Part shown: positions 43,407-53,815 of the stretch, in pieces | How the letters are laid out: each line of letters begins with the position of its first letter | Numbering within the stretch: the first letter of the stretch is position 1 | Assembly: GCF_040833955.1 (NCBI RefSeq) | Contig: NZ_CP162133.1 | Coordinates: 3,107,501 to 3,171,500 of the forward strand | DNA: 64,000 nt | Direction of reading: 5' to 3' | Source of the DNA: Leptospira sp. WS60.C2 | GTDB taxonomy: Bacteria > Spirochaetota > Leptospiria > Leptospirales > Leptospiraceae | Notes under the pieces: model-generated | Database searches by the model: none | What the model was told of the DNA's origin: nothing | Seen by the model: only the letters and a program-made list of their open reading frames with translations | Translations under genes and position numbers: made by a program

Positions 43407-43988
43407 ATGGCAGAGACGTATACAAAGTATTTCAATTTAGAGTTTGAACCCTTTTCTTTAGAAAGAATCCTCGAAGAAAAACAAGATTCCACTGGATTTT
43501 TCCTCTCTACCGTATTCCAAAAACGGTTTTCGGAAGAAGTGAATCTAAAACGCCATGAAGACCAAAAATTATGGATCCAATCAAAGAACCTTCGCTATGT
43601 CGTTCTGGATGGAATCCAAAAAATTTCAGATGAAAATGGAAGATTAGAACCAACCAACATCCTCTACTTACTTGTTTTTTTTGATTTTAACTCCATCACA
43701 GAGTATGGATTCGAAGAAGTATGCAATGTTCTCATCAAACGATATGATCTGCCTTCTCTCATCATCAAGATGCCAGACAATGACCATTTAGAAATCTGGG
43801 GAAAGGACCATACGAGAAAAAGTTATAAGAACGTAATCCATCCCAACATCGAATCACTCATGAAAGCACTCTTTGATTCCATCAATAAGAAGGATCATTT
43901 TCAGTTTATAGGTATGGAAAGAGCGAATTCGGAGAGAAAATCAGGTTTCCTTATGACAAGAAGGGGTTTTACGAGGGCAATCGCGTAA
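43407..43988 (+). CDS. Hypothetical protein, 193 residues
   Basis: A 193-residue protein without signal peptide or membrane segment. It starts MAETYTKYFNLEFEPFSLE and contains ILYLLVFFDFNSITEYGFEE and DLPSLIIKMPDND. No family is recognised. Composition is normal for the window. It follows the SUFU-like gene on the same strand and may belong to the same transcript. Confidence 0.6.
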   Translation: MAETYTKYFNLEFEPFSLERILEEKQDSTGFFLSTVFQKRFSEEVNLKRHEDQKLWIQSKNLRYVVLDGIQKISDENGRLEPTNILYLLVFFDFNSITEYGFEEVCNVLIKRYDLPSLIIKMPDNDHLEIWGKDHTRKSYKNVIHPNIESLMKALFDSINKKDHFQFIGMERANSERKSGFLMTRRGFTRAIA

Positions 43989-44015
43989 TTTTTTCACGAA
44001 TTAACCTCTATAAAT

Positions 44016-44041
44016 GAAAAAACCCGCAGGTTTTGCGGGTT
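44016..44041 (-). terminator. Terminator of the Lys/Ala peptide gene
   Basis: On the minus strand AACCCGCA-AAACC-TGCGGGTT is a perfect 8-bp stem ending in a T run. It lies 47 bp after the stop of the small gene at 44088-44162. A matching T run is absent on the plus strand. Confidence 0.8.
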
Positions 44042-44087
44042 CACACAATCTTACTTCGATAGTTTCGAAGGAAGAATCGAATCTAAG

Positions 44088-44162
44088 TTATTTCTTAGAT
44101 TTTTTCTTTGCAGCTTTTTTCTTAGCGGCTTTCTTTTTTGCGGCTTTCTTTTTAGCAACCAT
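44088..44162 (-). CDS. 24-residue Lys/Ala-rich histone H1-like peptide
   Basis: A short open frame encoding MVAKKKAAKKKAAKKKAAKK and four more residues (KSKK). An AAGGA ribosome site lies about 8 bases before the ATG, and a strong terminator follows, so it looks like a true single-gene transcript. The repeated K-K-K-A-A units recall the Lys/Ala tails of histone H1-like proteins that bind DNA. DNA or RNA binding is likely from charge alone; the family is otherwise unknown to me. Such a short gene is missed by length-limited gene finders. The 330-bp gap between the neighbours at 43988 and 44322 holds nothing else recognised. Confidence 0.7.
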   Translation of the reverse strand: MVAKKKAAKKKAAKKKAAKKKSKK

Positions 44163-44321
44163 TGTGATCGTCCTTATCTTTTGATTTCAAAACACGGCTG
44201 TCCTTGGCAAACAGAGAGTGAATTGATACGACATAATTAAATCAGATCATTTTAAATGTAAAGAAATTTTATTTTTTGCATGAATTTTTATTCAAAATAA
44301 AAAAACAGGCTAATACTCATT

Positions 44322-45341
44322 CTACGGAACATTGATAACAATCTTACCAATTGATTGACCTGATTGCATTGTACGGAGTGCATCATGCATTGAATCGAAC
44401 GTAAACTCATGTCCAATCGTTTGTTTTGGTAGCGATAACATCATTAAATCCGAAAAATGTTTTCGAAGTTCATCAATTTCATTCCACAACCATATTAAAT
44501 TGAATCCCATCACCGATTTATTGTCTGAAATCATTGCTAATGGATCAATTTTTGGTCTTGTGAGGTATGAATAGGCGATCGAAAACCAATTTCGGAAAGA
44601 ATGTGAAGGTGTGAAGTTAGCACTTCCATACGTAACAAGTCTTCCCATTGGCGCTAAAAGTTCATAACTGTCATGAAAATAACGACCACCTAAACATTCT
44701 AAAACGATTTTTAACGGTGCACCTTGTAGAATTTTTTGCATCTCTTGTTTGAATTGAGGTGATCGAGCTAAAAAATTTTGATAACCAACCTCCTTTAAGA
44801 TCGAAAACTTACGTGAATCACCTACAAGTCCAATTGCAATTGCATTTTTTTTCTGAATGATATGGGCAGCCATGATGCCAACACCACCAGCAGCACTGTG
44901 TACAAGTACATGATCCCCTGCTTTCACTTGTGCGAGTGGTATGAGAGCATAGTATGCAGTGAGTGCTTGCACAGCAAATGCCGCGCCATCTTGCATCGAC
45001 CAATCCTTAGGAAGTGCAAAGATTGTTTTTTCTGAAAGATTCAGATGCGTTGTAAAGGCACCAAAGCGTGTGACACCAAAAACATCATCACCAACTTCGA
45101 AATCCTTAACATTTGGGCCTATTTTTACGATTTTTCCTGAAAATTCTAGACCAGGAATGAAACTTCCCTTCGGAGTTGCTGAGTACAAACCATAAACAGA
45201 GAATACATCCGCAAAATTAAGTCCGATTGCCTTTACTTCCACAGTGACTTCATCTCCTTCAGGCGGAGGTAACAGTTCTTTTTTTCTTTGTAAGTTCTGG
45301 ATTGATCCAGTTTTGCTAATGCGGTAGGCTTCTCGTAACAT
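44322..45341 (-). CDS. Zinc-type alcohol dehydrogenase / quinone oxidoreductase
   Basis: A 339-residue medium-chain oxidoreductase without the catalytic zinc ligands. The N-terminal GroES-like domain shows GLNFADVFSVYGLY and GLEFSGKIVKIGPNV. The Rossmann fold contains VLVHSAAGGVGIMAAHI, the NADPH-binding loop. This resembles quinone oxidoreductase and VAT-1-type proteins, which reduce quinones or enones using NADPH. It diverges from the glycine cleavage operon with 77 bp between. The substrate is not known. Confidence 0.88.
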   Translation of the reverse strand: MLREAYRISKTGSIQNLQRKKELLPPPEGDEVTVEVKAIGLNFADVFSVYGLYSATPKGSFIPGLEFSGKIVKIGPNVKDFEVGDDVFGVTRFGAFTTHLNLSEKTIFALPKDWSMQDGAAFAVQALTAYYALIPLAQVKAGDHVLVHSAAGGVGIMAAHIIQKKNAIAIGLVGDSRKFSILKEVGYQNFLARSPQFKQEMQKILQGAPLKIVLECLGGRYFHDSYELLAPMGRLVTYGSANFTPSHSFRNWFSIAYSYLTRPKIDPLAMISDNKSVMGFNLIWLWNEIDELRKHFSDLMMLSLPKQTIGHEFTFDSMHDALRTMQSGQSIGKIVINVP

Positions 45342-45418
45342 AATGATCTAAAAAAATTTCAATTCCATAACGATGAAACCATTTTTCTATGGTAGAAGAG
45401 TCTACATAAGAGAGCACC

Positions 45419-46531
45419 GTGGAACTAAAACAAACACCTTTACACTCAATTCATAAAGAAATGGGAGCCAAGATGGTTCCTTTTGGCGGATGGGACATGC
45501 CTGTTCAATATACAGGAATCATCCAAGAACATCTAACAACTAGATCCAATGCAGGTCTCTTTGATGTTTCCCATATGGGTGAAATCTTTGTCACAGGAGA
45601 TGCCAAAGATGTTTTGGAATTTTTAGAATTAGTCACATGTAATACCATTTCTTCCATGAAAGAAGGCCAAGTGCAATACAATGCAGTCGTCAATGAGAAT
45701 GGTGGGCTTGTGGATGATATCACTGTTTATAAATTCAATGATACAAAGTATATGATTTGTTCCAATGCTTCCAACTACGAAGCAGTAACAAAACATCTTC
45801 AAACGTATGTGAAAGGAAACGTTACTGTTGCCAATGAGAGCAAAAATTGGCACCAAATTGCGTTACAAGGTCCGAAAGCAGATGAAATCTTTGCAAAATA
45901 CTTAGGAAAAGATTTATCATCGATCCTTTACTATCATTTTTCGGAAATGAATTGGAAAGGAGAGACCATCATTGTGTCTCGCACAGGTTATACGGGCGAA
46001 GATGGATTTGAAATTTATACATCCAATTCTTTAGGTGTGACACTTTGGAAAGATCTATTAGAAATCGGTAAAGAGTTTGGACTTGTTCCCGTTGGTCTGG
46101 GAGCACGTGATACCCTACGATTAGAAGCAAAATACCCGCTCTACGGACATGAACTGAACGCAGAATGGACACCGGTAGAATCAGGGATCAATTTTATCGT
46201 AAAAGAAAAATCCAAACCTTATCTGGGTTATGATCGCATCATCGCGGATAAAAAAAATGGTCCCAAATCCAAAGTTGTGGGAATTCGTCTGATGGAACCA
46301 GGGGTTTTACGAGAAAATTTCCCTATTTTTTCCGGGGATGGGAAAGAAATTGGCAAATCCACCTCAGGAACCCACTCCCCTAGCCGGAAGGAATCCCTAG
46401 GACTTGCGATTCTACAAACCGAATTCGCAAAAAACCAAACGGAAGTATTTGTGGAGATTCGTGGGCAGAAGAAATTGGCTAAAGTAGAGACCGGTGCCTT
46501 CATCCAAGGCAGTGTCCGCAACAATCGCTAA
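45419..46531 (+). CDS. gcvT: Glycine cleavage system T protein (aminomethyltransferase)
   Basis: A 370-residue enzyme that takes the aminomethyl group from the lipoyl H protein, releasing ammonia and giving 5,10-methylene-tetrahydrofolate. The opening [23 protein letters not shown] and the folate-binding [19 protein letters not shown] segment (seen as [15 protein letters not shown]) are intact, with [19 protein letters not shown] later. The start is GTG at 45419. It leads gcvT-gcvH-gcvP on one strand. No glycine riboswitch fits in the 77 bp upstream. Confidence 0.95.
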   Translation: MELKQTPLHSIHKEMGAKMVPFGGWDMPVQYTGIIQEHLTTRSNAGLFDVSHMGEIFVTGDAKDVLEFLELVTCNTISSMKEGQVQYNAVVNENGGLVDDITVYKFNDTKYMICSNASNYEAVTKHLQTYVKGNVTVANESKNWHQIALQGPKADEIFAKYLGKDLSSILYYHFSEMNWKGETIIVSRTGYTGEDGFEIYTSNSLGVTLWKDLLEIGKEFGLVPVGLGARDTLRLEAKYPLYGHELNAEWTPVESGINFIVKEKSKPYLGYDRIIADKKNGPKSKVVGIRLMEPGVLRENFPIFSGDGKEIGKSTSGTHSPSRKESLGLAILQTEFAKNQTEVFVEIRGQKKLAKVETGAFIQGSVRNNR

Positions 46532-46555
46532 ACGAAAAGATGTAAGGAAAAAACC

Positions 46556-46948
46556 ATGGCAGATACACAAGCAAAAGAAGGCTATTATTATACAGAAAAA
46601 CATGAATGGGTGAAGGTAGAAGGTGACGTTGCTCTCATCGGAATCACTGACTTCGCACAAAATGCATTAGGCGATATCGTTTTCATCGACCTTCCAAAAC
46701 CTGGAAAACAAATCAAAGCCAAAGATAGCCTTGGAACGATTGAGTCGGTGAAAGCAGCGGAAGATTTATATTCTCCGATCTCTGGTGAGGTGGTAGAAAC
46801 CAATGCATCTCTCGGTTCCAACCCACAAGCAGTGAATGCAGAACCTTTTGATACTTGGATGGTAAAATTAAAGAACATCCAAACATCTGAGCTAGGAGCC
46901 CTTCTCTCAGCTGCACAATACAAAGAATACGTTTCCAAATTGGATTAA
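46556..46948 (+). CDS. gcvH: Glycine cleavage system H protein
   Basis: A 130-residue lipoyl carrier that shuttles the aminomethyl group between the P and T proteins and then gives electrons to the L protein. The lipoylation site lies in [15 protein letters not shown], on the Lys after Val. The flanking [13 protein letters not shown] and [13 protein letters not shown] are typical. An AAGGAA-like ribosome site is in the 24 bp after gcvT. The L protein gene is not in the operon, as is common. Confidence 0.95.
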   Translation: MADTQAKEGYYYTEKHEWVKVEGDVALIGITDFAQNALGDIVFIDLPKPGKQIKAKDSLGTIESVKAAEDLYSPISGEVVETNASLGSNPQAVNAEPFDTWMVKLKNIQTSELGALLSAAQYKEYVSKLD

Positions 46949-46964
46949 TAGGAGTTATTTTCAA

Positions 46965-49880
46965 GTGAGTTCTGCAAAATCTATTTCACCCATTCATTCC
47001 CCTTATGAAGAAACATTAGAACCAAGTGACACATTCTTACGCCGTCATGTTGGTGTGACGGAAGATACTGTTTCTCAAATGCTTTCTACCATTGGTTATA
47101 AGGAATTGGATGATCTGATCAATGATGCCGTACCCGAAAACATTCGGCTACGCAAGGAACTCGACCTACCAAAACCAATTGGGGAATATGCCCTTCAAAA
47201 AGAATTAAAGAAGATTGTTTCTAAAAACAAAATCTACAGATCCTATTTAGGGCTTGGATATTACTCTTGTATCACTCCACCTGTGATCCAAAGAAACATT
47301 TTGGAAAATCCAGGTTGGTACACTGCATACACTCCTTACCAAGCAGAGATTGCCCAAGGAAGGATGGAAGCACTCATCAACTTTCAAACGATGATCACAG
47401 ATCTTACAGGGATGGAAATTGCCAATGCATCTCTTCTCGATGAAGGAACCGCAGCTGCCGAAGCAATGAATATGTTGTATTCTTTAAAAGAAGACACACA
47501 AGGAAAGTCCTTCTTTGTTTCGCAATCGGTTCACCCACAAACCTTAGATGTGATCCGCACTCGTGCGATCCCACTTGGAATCAACATTGTTGTTGGTTCT
47601 TTTAAAAAGATGGTTCCGTCCAATGATTTTTTTGGAGCGATTGTTCAATACCCATCTACCGATGGAACCATTTATGATTTCAGCGAATTCATCGAAAGCC
47701 TTCACAAAGTAGGTGCCAAAACAGTTGTGGCTGCGGATCTCTTAGCACTCACCATTTTAAAATCACCAGGGGAGATGAACGCAGACGTGGTTGTGGGAAC
47801 CACACAACGTTTTGGATTGCCACTTGGTTTTGGTGGACCTCATGCAGGTTACTTTGCTACAAAAGAAGAATACAAACGAAATATGCCAGGCCGCCTCATT
47901 GGTGTTTCGAAAGATTCCCAAGGAAAACCAGGATACCGTCTCAGTTTACAAACACGGGAACAACACATTCGCCGAGACAAAGCTACATCTAACATTTGTA
48001 CCGCGCAAGTATTACTCGCAGTGCTCTCATCCATGTATGCAGTTTACCATGGTCCTAAAGGACTCAAACAAATTGCTTCTCGTGTTCATAGGATGACGAC
48101 CATTCTCGCCACTGGTCTCGAAAAGTTAGGCTACAAAGTGATTTCACAACCTTACTTTGATACCATTCGGGTGGAACTTTCTAAAATTTCTTCCGCCGAA
48201 ATTATTCATTACGCAGAAGAAAGAGAAATCAACTTAAGACAAGTATCTGGTCATGTGATCAGTATTTCTTTAGATGAAACAACAAACGTCAAAGACATCA
48301 AAGATTTACTCGAAGTCTTTAACGAAAATAAAGCACTCCATTTTCCACTGGAAGACTTAACAACAAAAGAAGAATGGAAAATTCCAGAACTACTGGAAAG
48401 AAAGTCATCTTATTTAACTCACCCGGTGTTCAATAGTTTCCACACAGAAACCGAGATGTTGCGATACATTCGTAGGTTAGAATCAAAGGATTTGTCTCTC
48501 ACCACATCGATGATCGCTCTGGGTTCTTGCACAATGAAACTCAATGCATCCACAGAGATGTATCCTGTCACTTGGCCTGAACTTTCTAACATCCATCCCT
48601 TTGTTCCAGAAAACCAAACAGAAGGATACCGCACTCTGTTTAGCCAATTGGAAAAATGGTTATGTGAAATCACTGGTTTTTCGGAAGTATCTCTTCAACC
48701 GAACGCAGGTTCGCAAGGAGAGTATGCAGGATTACTTGCGATCCGTAATTACCACCAAAGCCGTAACGATATGCATAGAGACATTTGTCTCATTCCTATT
48801 TCTGCTCATGGAACAAACCCCGCATCCGCAGTGATGGCAGGATTCAAAGTGGTTCCAGTGAATTGTGATATCAATGGAAACATTGATGTAGAAGACTTAA
48901 AGAAAAAAGCAGTTGAATACAAAGACAAGTTAGGTGCCTTAATGGTTACCTATCCTTCCACTCATGGTGTCTTTGAAGCTTCCATTAAAGAAATTTGCCA
49001 AACCATCCATGACAATGGTGGCCAAGTCTATATGGATGGTGCCAACATGAATGCACAAGTGGGTTTAACACGTCCAGGTGATATCGGTGCCGATGTTTGT
49101 CATTTGAACTTACATAAAACTTTTTGTATCCCACACGGTGGTGGTGGTCCAGGTGTTGGACCGATTGGTGTTGCTGAACACCTGGCTCCTTTTTTACCAG
49201 GACATAGTCTTGTGGAAAATGGTTCGAATAACAGCCAGTGGGCGGTTTCTGCGGCTCCTTGGGGATCTGCTTCTATCATCGTGATTTCCTGGGCGTACAT
49301 TGCCATGTTAGGTTTTGAAGGTCTTCGTTATGCAACAAAAATTGCAATCCTGAATGCCAACTACATTGCCAAAAAACTAGAGTCCGCCTTCCCAGTGTTA
49401 TACAAAGGAAACAAAGGACTTGTGGCACACGAATGTATTCTCGATATGCGCGGATTCAAAAAAACCAGTGGTATCGAAGTGGAAGATATTGCAAAACGTT
49501 TGATTGATTACGGATTTCACTCACCAACCATGTCTTTTCCAGTTCCCGGGACGCTCATGGTAGAGCCTACGGAATCAGAATCGAAAGAAGAGTTGGACCG
49601 TTTCATTGATTCCATGTTATCTATTGCACAAGAAATCAACGACATTGAGTCTGGTGTTCTTTCCAAAGAAGATAACCCACTGAAAAACTCTCCTCATACA
49701 GCTGATATGGTCATTAGTGATGCATGGAATCATAATTACCCAAGGGAACGTGCCGCTTACCCTCTCCCATGGCTTCGCACTAGAAAATTCTGGCCAAGCG
49801 TAGGAAGGGTGGACAATGTGTACGGAGATCGAAACTTGGTTTGTTCTTGCATTCCCATGGAAAGTTACTCCATTTCTTAA
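46965..49880 (+). CDS. gcvP: Glycine dehydrogenase (decarboxylating), P protein
   Basis: A 971-residue PLP enzyme that decarboxylates glycine and passes the aminomethyl group to the H protein. It is a single-chain fusion of the alpha and beta halves, as in Proteobacteria. The first half begins [17 protein letters not shown], and the second half carries the PLP-Lys motif [18 protein letters not shown]. Other conserved stretches are [13 protein letters not shown] and [15 protein letters not shown]. The start is GTG at 46965, with an AGGAG ribosome site upstream. It completes the operon, and a ferredoxin gene follows after 15 bp. Confidence 0.95.
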   Translation: MSSAKSISPIHSPYEETLEPSDTFLRRHVGVTEDTVSQMLSTIGYKELDDLINDAVPENIRLRKELDLPKPIGEYALQKELKKIVSKNKIYRSYLGLGYYSCITPPVIQRNILENPGWYTAYTPYQAEIAQGRMEALINFQTMITDLTGMEIANASLLDEGTAAAEAMNMLYSLKEDTQGKSFFVSQSVHPQTLDVIRTRAIPLGINIVVGSFKKMVPSNDFFGAIVQYPSTDGTIYDFSEFIESLHKVGAKTVVAADLLALTILKSPGEMNADVVVGTTQRFGLPLGFGGPHAGYFATKEEYKRNMPGRLIGVSKDSQGKPGYRLSLQTREQHIRRDKATSNICTAQVLLAVLSSMYAVYHGPKGLKQIASRVHRMTTILATGLEKLGYKVISQPYFDTIRVELSKISSAEIIHYAEEREINLRQVSGHVISISLDETTNVKDIKDLLEVFNENKALHFPLEDLTTKEEWKIPELLERKSSYLTHPVFNSFHTETEMLRYIRRLESKDLSLTTSMIALGSCTMKLNASTEMYPVTWPELSNIHPFVPENQTEGYRTLFSQLEKWLCEITGFSEVSLQPNAGSQGEYAGLLAIRNYHQSRNDMHRDICLIPISAHGTNPASAVMAGFKVVPVNCDINGNIDVEDLKKKAVEYKDKLGALMVTYPSTHGVFEASIKEICQTIHDNGGQVYMDGANMNAQVGLTRPGDIGADVCHLNLHKTFCIPHGGGGPGVGPIGVAEHLAPFLPGHSLVENGSNNSQWAVSAAPWGSASIIVISWAYIAMLGFEGLRYATKIAILNANYIAKKLESAFPVLYKGNKGLVAHECILDMRGFKKTSGIEVEDIAKRLIDYGFHSPTMSFPVPGTLMVEPTESESKEELDRFIDSMLSIAQEINDIESGVLSKEDNPLKNSPHTADMVISDAWNHNYPRERAAYPLPWLRTRKFWPSVGRVDNVYGDRNLVCSCIPMESYSIS

Positions 49881-49895
49881 GGAGTCATTCTAAAG

Positions 49896-50222
49896 ATGTT
49901 CTACCAAAAGCATATCTTTGTCTGTGAAAACCAAAGGGCGCCCGGCGAACGGGTGTCTTGCGGTAACCAAGGTTCTATGGAACTTCTAAAATTATTAAAA
50001 CAAAAGGCTGCCAAAGCTGGAATTCAATATAAGTTCCGTGTCCAAAAATCAGGTTGTTTGGATCGTTGTGAACTAGGTCCGATCCAAGTCTCCTACCCTG
50101 AAGGCAAATGGTTTGCGATGAAAACGGAAGCCGATGTTGAGACTATTTTAGAATATTACTTAAAGTCCGACCAGCCAGAGAAATACCAACACCTCATTGT
50201 CGCCGACGACACCCTCACATAA
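49896..50222 (+). CDS. 2Fe-2S thioredoxin-like ferredoxin
   Basis: A 108-residue protein of the shethna-type 2Fe-2S ferredoxin family. Cys residues in HIFVCENQRAPGERVSCG and GCLDRCELGP are the expected cluster ligands. Function in this family is usually electron transfer or protection. It starts 15 bp after gcvP with an AAGGAG ribosome site, so it may be read through from the glycine cleavage operon. A link to glycine metabolism is not proven. Confidence 0.82.
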   Translation: MFYQKHIFVCENQRAPGERVSCGNQGSMELLKLLKQKAAKAGIQYKFRVQKSGCLDRCELGPIQVSYPEGKWFAMKTEADVETILEYYLKSDQPEKYQHLIVADDTLT

Positions 50223-50326
50223 AAAACCGAACAAAAAGCACTCCAACTACGAACTTTTCTCAGGAATTTTTTTTGATCACAAGAGATTCTCTCGCGTTTG
50301 TGGAGGCTTTGTGGTAAGTTGGCGTC

Positions 50327-50370
50327 AATGGGTGGCGGGTGGATAACCCCACCCATTGCTCAGGGCGGGG
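50327..50370. repeat. GC-rich palindromic repeat, copy 2, with strong hairpin
   Basis: AATGGGTGG pairs perfectly with CCACCCATT (50327-50357), extended inward with one bulge. The overlapping CCCCACCC-ATTGCTCA-GGGCGGGG (50347-50370) resembles the palindrome at 40541-40578. The two alternative pairings share an arm. The block is strongly GC-rich within AT-rich intergenic DNA and lies 70 bp before the cytochrome gene. Confidence 0.6.
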
Positions 50371-50442
50371 TGACCAGATTCGCGCATCTCCCCCAAATCC
50401 CACTTGACCGAATTTCCCTCTCCTTTTCAATTCCTCCCACGT

Positions 50443-51318
50443 ATGAAAAAAATTTCCAAACTCTTTCTGATCTTTTTAGTAAGCTTGGTTTTCCTCATCA
50501 CAGTTTTTGTTTCGATTGTTTACTTTATGAGTAACAGGCGAATGGAAAAAAAATATTCTGTAAAACCAACTCCCATTCCAAAATTGATTTCCGCACAAGA
50601 CCTATTAGAAGGGAAGCGACTTTACCAATCTCGCGGATGTGGTGATTGTCATGATGTCGATGGTAGTGGTAAAACATTCATCAATGATCCAGCTATCGGA
50701 ACCATGTCCGGTGCTAATCTAACTTCTGGTAAAGGTGGGATCCTAAATGATCGAACAGATGAGGAATTGGCGATAGCAATTCGTCATGGTGTTGGTAAAA
50801 ATGGGAGGGCACTCATCTTTATGCCTTCTACTGACTTTCATGGAATGACAAACCAAGATGTTGCCAAACTCATCGCTTACCTTCGTTCTGCTCCTGGCAT
50901 TGATAAAGAACAAGGAGAAATAAAACCAGGTCCATTGGGCCGATTTTTATTTTTGATTGGAGAAATTCCAATTCTAGTTTCGGCAGAACAAATCGATCAT
51001 GAATCAAATCATCTAGACAGTTTAAAACCTACAATATCTGTAGAATATGGAAAATACGTAGCAGCTACATGCACAGGTTGTCATGGTATGACTTTAGTCG
51101 GTGGACCTATCCAAGGAGCTCCCCCTGAATGGCCACCAGCACAAAACATTACTAAGAAAGGTTTGTCGCACTATACGGAAGTTAGTTTTCTTGAAGCCAT
51201 TCGAACCGGAAAACGTCCAGATGGAAGCGAAATCAAATTTCCAATGCCTTGGCAAAGTTTGGCCAAACTTACAGACATTGAATTAAAAGCACTTTGGTTG
51301 TATCTACAATCGATCTAA
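50443..51318 (+). CDS. Membrane-anchored dihaem cytochrome c
   Basis: A 291-residue protein with an N-terminal membrane anchor (residues 5-29) and two class I cytochrome c domains. Haem sites are CGDCH at residues 66-70 and CTGCH near residue 210. Likely axial Met ligands lie in later segments such as LIFMPSTDFHGM and KFPMPWQS. It would pass electrons in the periplasm, possibly between a dehydrogenase and an oxidase. The ATG at 50443 opens the anchor; a TTG 39 bp earlier is less likely. It converges with the protease gene. Confidence 0.88.
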   Translation: MKKISKLFLIFLVSLVFLITVFVSIVYFMSNRRMEKKYSVKPTPIPKLISAQDLLEGKRLYQSRGCGDCHDVDGSGKTFINDPAIGTMSGANLTSGKGGILNDRTDEELAIAIRHGVGKNGRALIFMPSTDFHGMTNQDVAKLIAYLRSAPGIDKEQGEIKPGPLGRFLFLIGEIPILVSAEQIDHESNHLDSLKPTISVEYGKYVAATCTGCHGMTLVGGPIQGAPPEWPPAQNITKKGLSHYTEVSFLEAIRTGKRPDGSEIKFPMPWQSLAKLTDIELKALWLYLQSI

Positions 51319-51352
51319 ACAAGGTGCCATAAAAAAAGTATCTTACGAATCT

Positions 51353-53815
51353 TTATTTTGATTCAGACTCTTTTTCGAAACTCAGTTCCACTCCATTTTC
51401 TATTTCTTTAATGGATTGGAACTGAACTAGAGAATTTCCAATGAGTGCATTGGAAAGTTCAAAACTAAATCCTTTTGTTTTGATCATCTTACTTCCCGGA
51501 GTCCAAGTTCCACCGAATTGTTTCACTTCCACATCATTTAATTTCAATTTTGCGATGAATTCTTGCCCTTTTCCTTCAATTTCCAGCCGTAACGTTTGAG
51601 GACCCGACTTTGGATTCCAATACATAGAAGACCAAATCCCTGTGAAAGTTGTTGGCAATTCCTCTAAGGAGAAGGCTCTCTTTTTGACAACTGGCTTTGG
51701 TTCATTCCAAAAGACTGATACTAAATTTGAATCTTTGGATTCAGAACCAAATTCGGACTTGGATCGAACGGAATATAAATACAGATCTCCTGAATTGCCA
51801 GGAAATGTTACTGTATAGGAATTTTTTTTACCATCAACACTCGAAACAAATTCCCATTTCCCTGGTTTTCCACTTTGAACCTGTTTTCGATAAATATAAT
51901 ATTCAAAACTATCCTTAACGGAATCCCATTTCAATGTGACTTGTTTTTCTTTACCAACAGGGTTTGCCACTAGCTGTTTTGGAGGAGCCAAAGTGACCCC
52001 ACCTGCACGTTTCGTCAAACCAGGATCTGTTTTTCCATATGCAACTTCACTTGGTTCCGCATAACCCAAGTCATTTCCTGCAATCACTGTATAAATATAT
52101 GTCTTTCCATTTTGAACCGTTGAGTCAGAATCAGTGTATGTTGTTTCTGTAACTTCAAATTGACCTGATGGTTCTGCATTCTCATCAAAACGAAATAAAA
52201 AATAGTTTTTGGCGCCAGGTGCTGCTTTCCAATTCAATTGGATTTTGTTAGCAAAATCTCCATTCGTTGCGGTGAGTTGGCTCACTTGATTTGGTAACAA
52301 ATTTTGATTAGCTACGTCTATTGCAATTGATTCACTCCAATCAGAAGTCAGTTTTGAGCTCAAGTTAGCACTCACTCGGTAATAATTCACTTCTCCTGAT
52401 TTAGGAGATGTATCAATAAAGTTTGAGGATTTACTTGTACCAATTGTTTTCCATTTAAACGACGAATCACTTTTCGCAATCGAATAATTTTGAGCACCAT
52501 CCATTTCGGACCAAGTCAATTGAACACTTGTTGCATTACCAGTTGAAAAAACAATTCCTGATAAACCAGCGACTTGTGTCACATTTCCATCTAAAGAAGA
52601 TTCTGTGGAAGTGAATCCTTCTACTTCTATTGAAGCAACCGAAACTTCTTCTGCGCCAATGGACACTATTCGATACGCATATGTAGAATTTGGTGATACA
52701 GATACATCCGTGTAACTGGGTATATCCGAATAGGCTAAATCATAAAATTCCGACTCTTCTTTTCTTTGAATCAAATAGGCGACTGCGGACTCTTGGTGAT
52801 TCCATGTTAGTAAAATTTTGTTTTCAAAGTCCCCTTTGGAAATTTTAATCTCAGTAGGAGGGAGAAGTGGTTTTTTATTAGGGCTTATATTTACGTTCGG
52901 AATTTGCGTATTCTGAGGAGCAGGTTCATCTATCATCGCATAGGTTTCTTGTCCTACTTTTGCTAACATAGAATAAGATACCCAACCATATCCTTTATCA
53001 CCCCAACTCGTCCCCCATGAGTTCTGTAATTTAAAAGCTCCCTTCTTACCAGATTTGGATTTTTTATTATCATCATAGCCAACAATTGTCATGGCATGTC
53101 CACCATAACTTTGTCCACCATTTGTATCGTATACAGCGGCACCTTTTAATTTATAAAAGGCATCATCAATGATCATACCAACCATAACGACATTTTTACC
53201 AGCTAATACGCGCTTAATTTCATCTGGATTTTTAAAATTCAATCGGGAAAAAGATTTGATTTTATATTTAAGAGCTTCCTTTTTCGACTCTTGTGATGGT
53301 TGAGATAAATAGTCTTGGTCTGTATATGGCATACTTCTCCAAGGAGCAACACCATTCGACTTCAAAAACTCCATAGTTTTGTAATAATACAATCCTTTGT
53401 CTTCACCACCATTTTGTTGGTTATAAATGAAAGCAGGTGAGAAGACAAAATTACCTTTTCCACCTGCAAATGGAGGATCATATCCTGTGCTTTCCCCTTT
53501 ATTTTTCAAGAGATAGGATTTAATAGCATATCCAGTCGCCCATGCAACACAACTGTTTTGCCTTCCTTGGTTTCCAACGGGTGGCATCTGTGATGATAAA
53601 TCGATTGCTGATGGTAAATCCTCAAAAGAGTTAAAATCTCTTTTGAGGGGGATCGCATCTTGAACTTCTTTTGGACTTGGAATGTACCCACAAGAAAAAG
53701 TTCCTGGCTTACATCCAGGAGAACGAACACTACTTGGATCAAATTCTTGTGCAAAGAGTGTCTTAAAAGAAAATAATACAATCCCGAATAAAATTGAATT
53801 AAATTTTAGATTCAT
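51353..53815 (-). CDS. Secreted C1-type (papain-like) cysteine protease with fibronectin III-like repeats
   Basis: An 820-residue exported protein. A Sec signal covers residues 1-22. The papain domain follows: the oxyanion Gln and catalytic Cys89 are in GNQGRQNSCVAWATG, the His in GGHAMTIVGYDD near residue 240, and the Asn in KLQNSWGTSWGDKGYGW near residue 260. All are intact, so activity is expected. From about residue 310 to 710 there are at least four fibronectin III-like repeats, for example TWNHQESAVAYLIQRK and KWDSVKDSFEYYIYRK, followed by a C-terminal beta domain. The start overlaps the stop of the upstream gene (ATGA). It likely degrades or remodels extracellular or periplasmic proteins. 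Confidence 0.88.
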   Translation of the reverse strand: MNLKFNSILFGIVLFSFKTLFAQEFDPSSVRSPGCKPGTFSCGYIPSPKEVQDAIPLKRDFNSFEDLPSAIDLSSQMPPVGNQGRQNSCVAWATGYAIKSYLLKNKGESTGYDPPFAGGKGNFVFSPAFIYNQQNGGEDKGLYYYKTMEFLKSNGVAPWRSMPYTDQDYLSQPSQESKKEALKYKIKSFSRLNFKNPDEIKRVLAGKNVVMVGMIIDDAFYKLKGAAVYDTNGGQSYGGHAMTIVGYDDNKKSKSGKKGAFKLQNSWGTSWGDKGYGWVSYSMLAKVGQETYAMIDEPAPQNTQIPNVNISPNKKPLLPPTEIKISKGDFENKILLTWNHQESAVAYLIQRKEESEFYDLAYSDIPSYTDVSVSPNSTYAYRIVSIGAEEVSVASIEVEGFTSTESSLDGNVTQVAGLSGIVFSTGNATSVQLTWSEMDGAQNYSIAKSDSSFKWKTIGTSKSSNFIDTSPKSGEVNYYRVSANLSSKLTSDWSESIAIDVANQNLLPNQVSQLTATNGDFANKIQLNWKAAPGAKNYFLFRFDENAEPSGQFEVTETTYTDSDSTVQNGKTYIYTVIAGNDLGYAEPSEVAYGKTDPGLTKRAGGVTLAPPKQLVANPVGKEKQVTLKWDSVKDSFEYYIYRKQVQSGKPGKWEFVSSVDGKKNSYTVTFPGNSGDLYLYSVRSKSEFGSESKDSNLVSVFWNEPKPVVKKRAFSLEELPTTFTGIWSSMYWNPKSGPQTLRLEIEGKGQEFIAKLKLNDVEVKQFGGTWTPGSKMIKTKGFSFELSNALIGNSLVQFQSIKEIENGVELSFEKESESK

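Noticed and set aside
45342..45418. Glycine riboswitch before gcvT
   Set aside because: The 77-bp gap is too short for a tandem riboswitch and no conserved core is visible.
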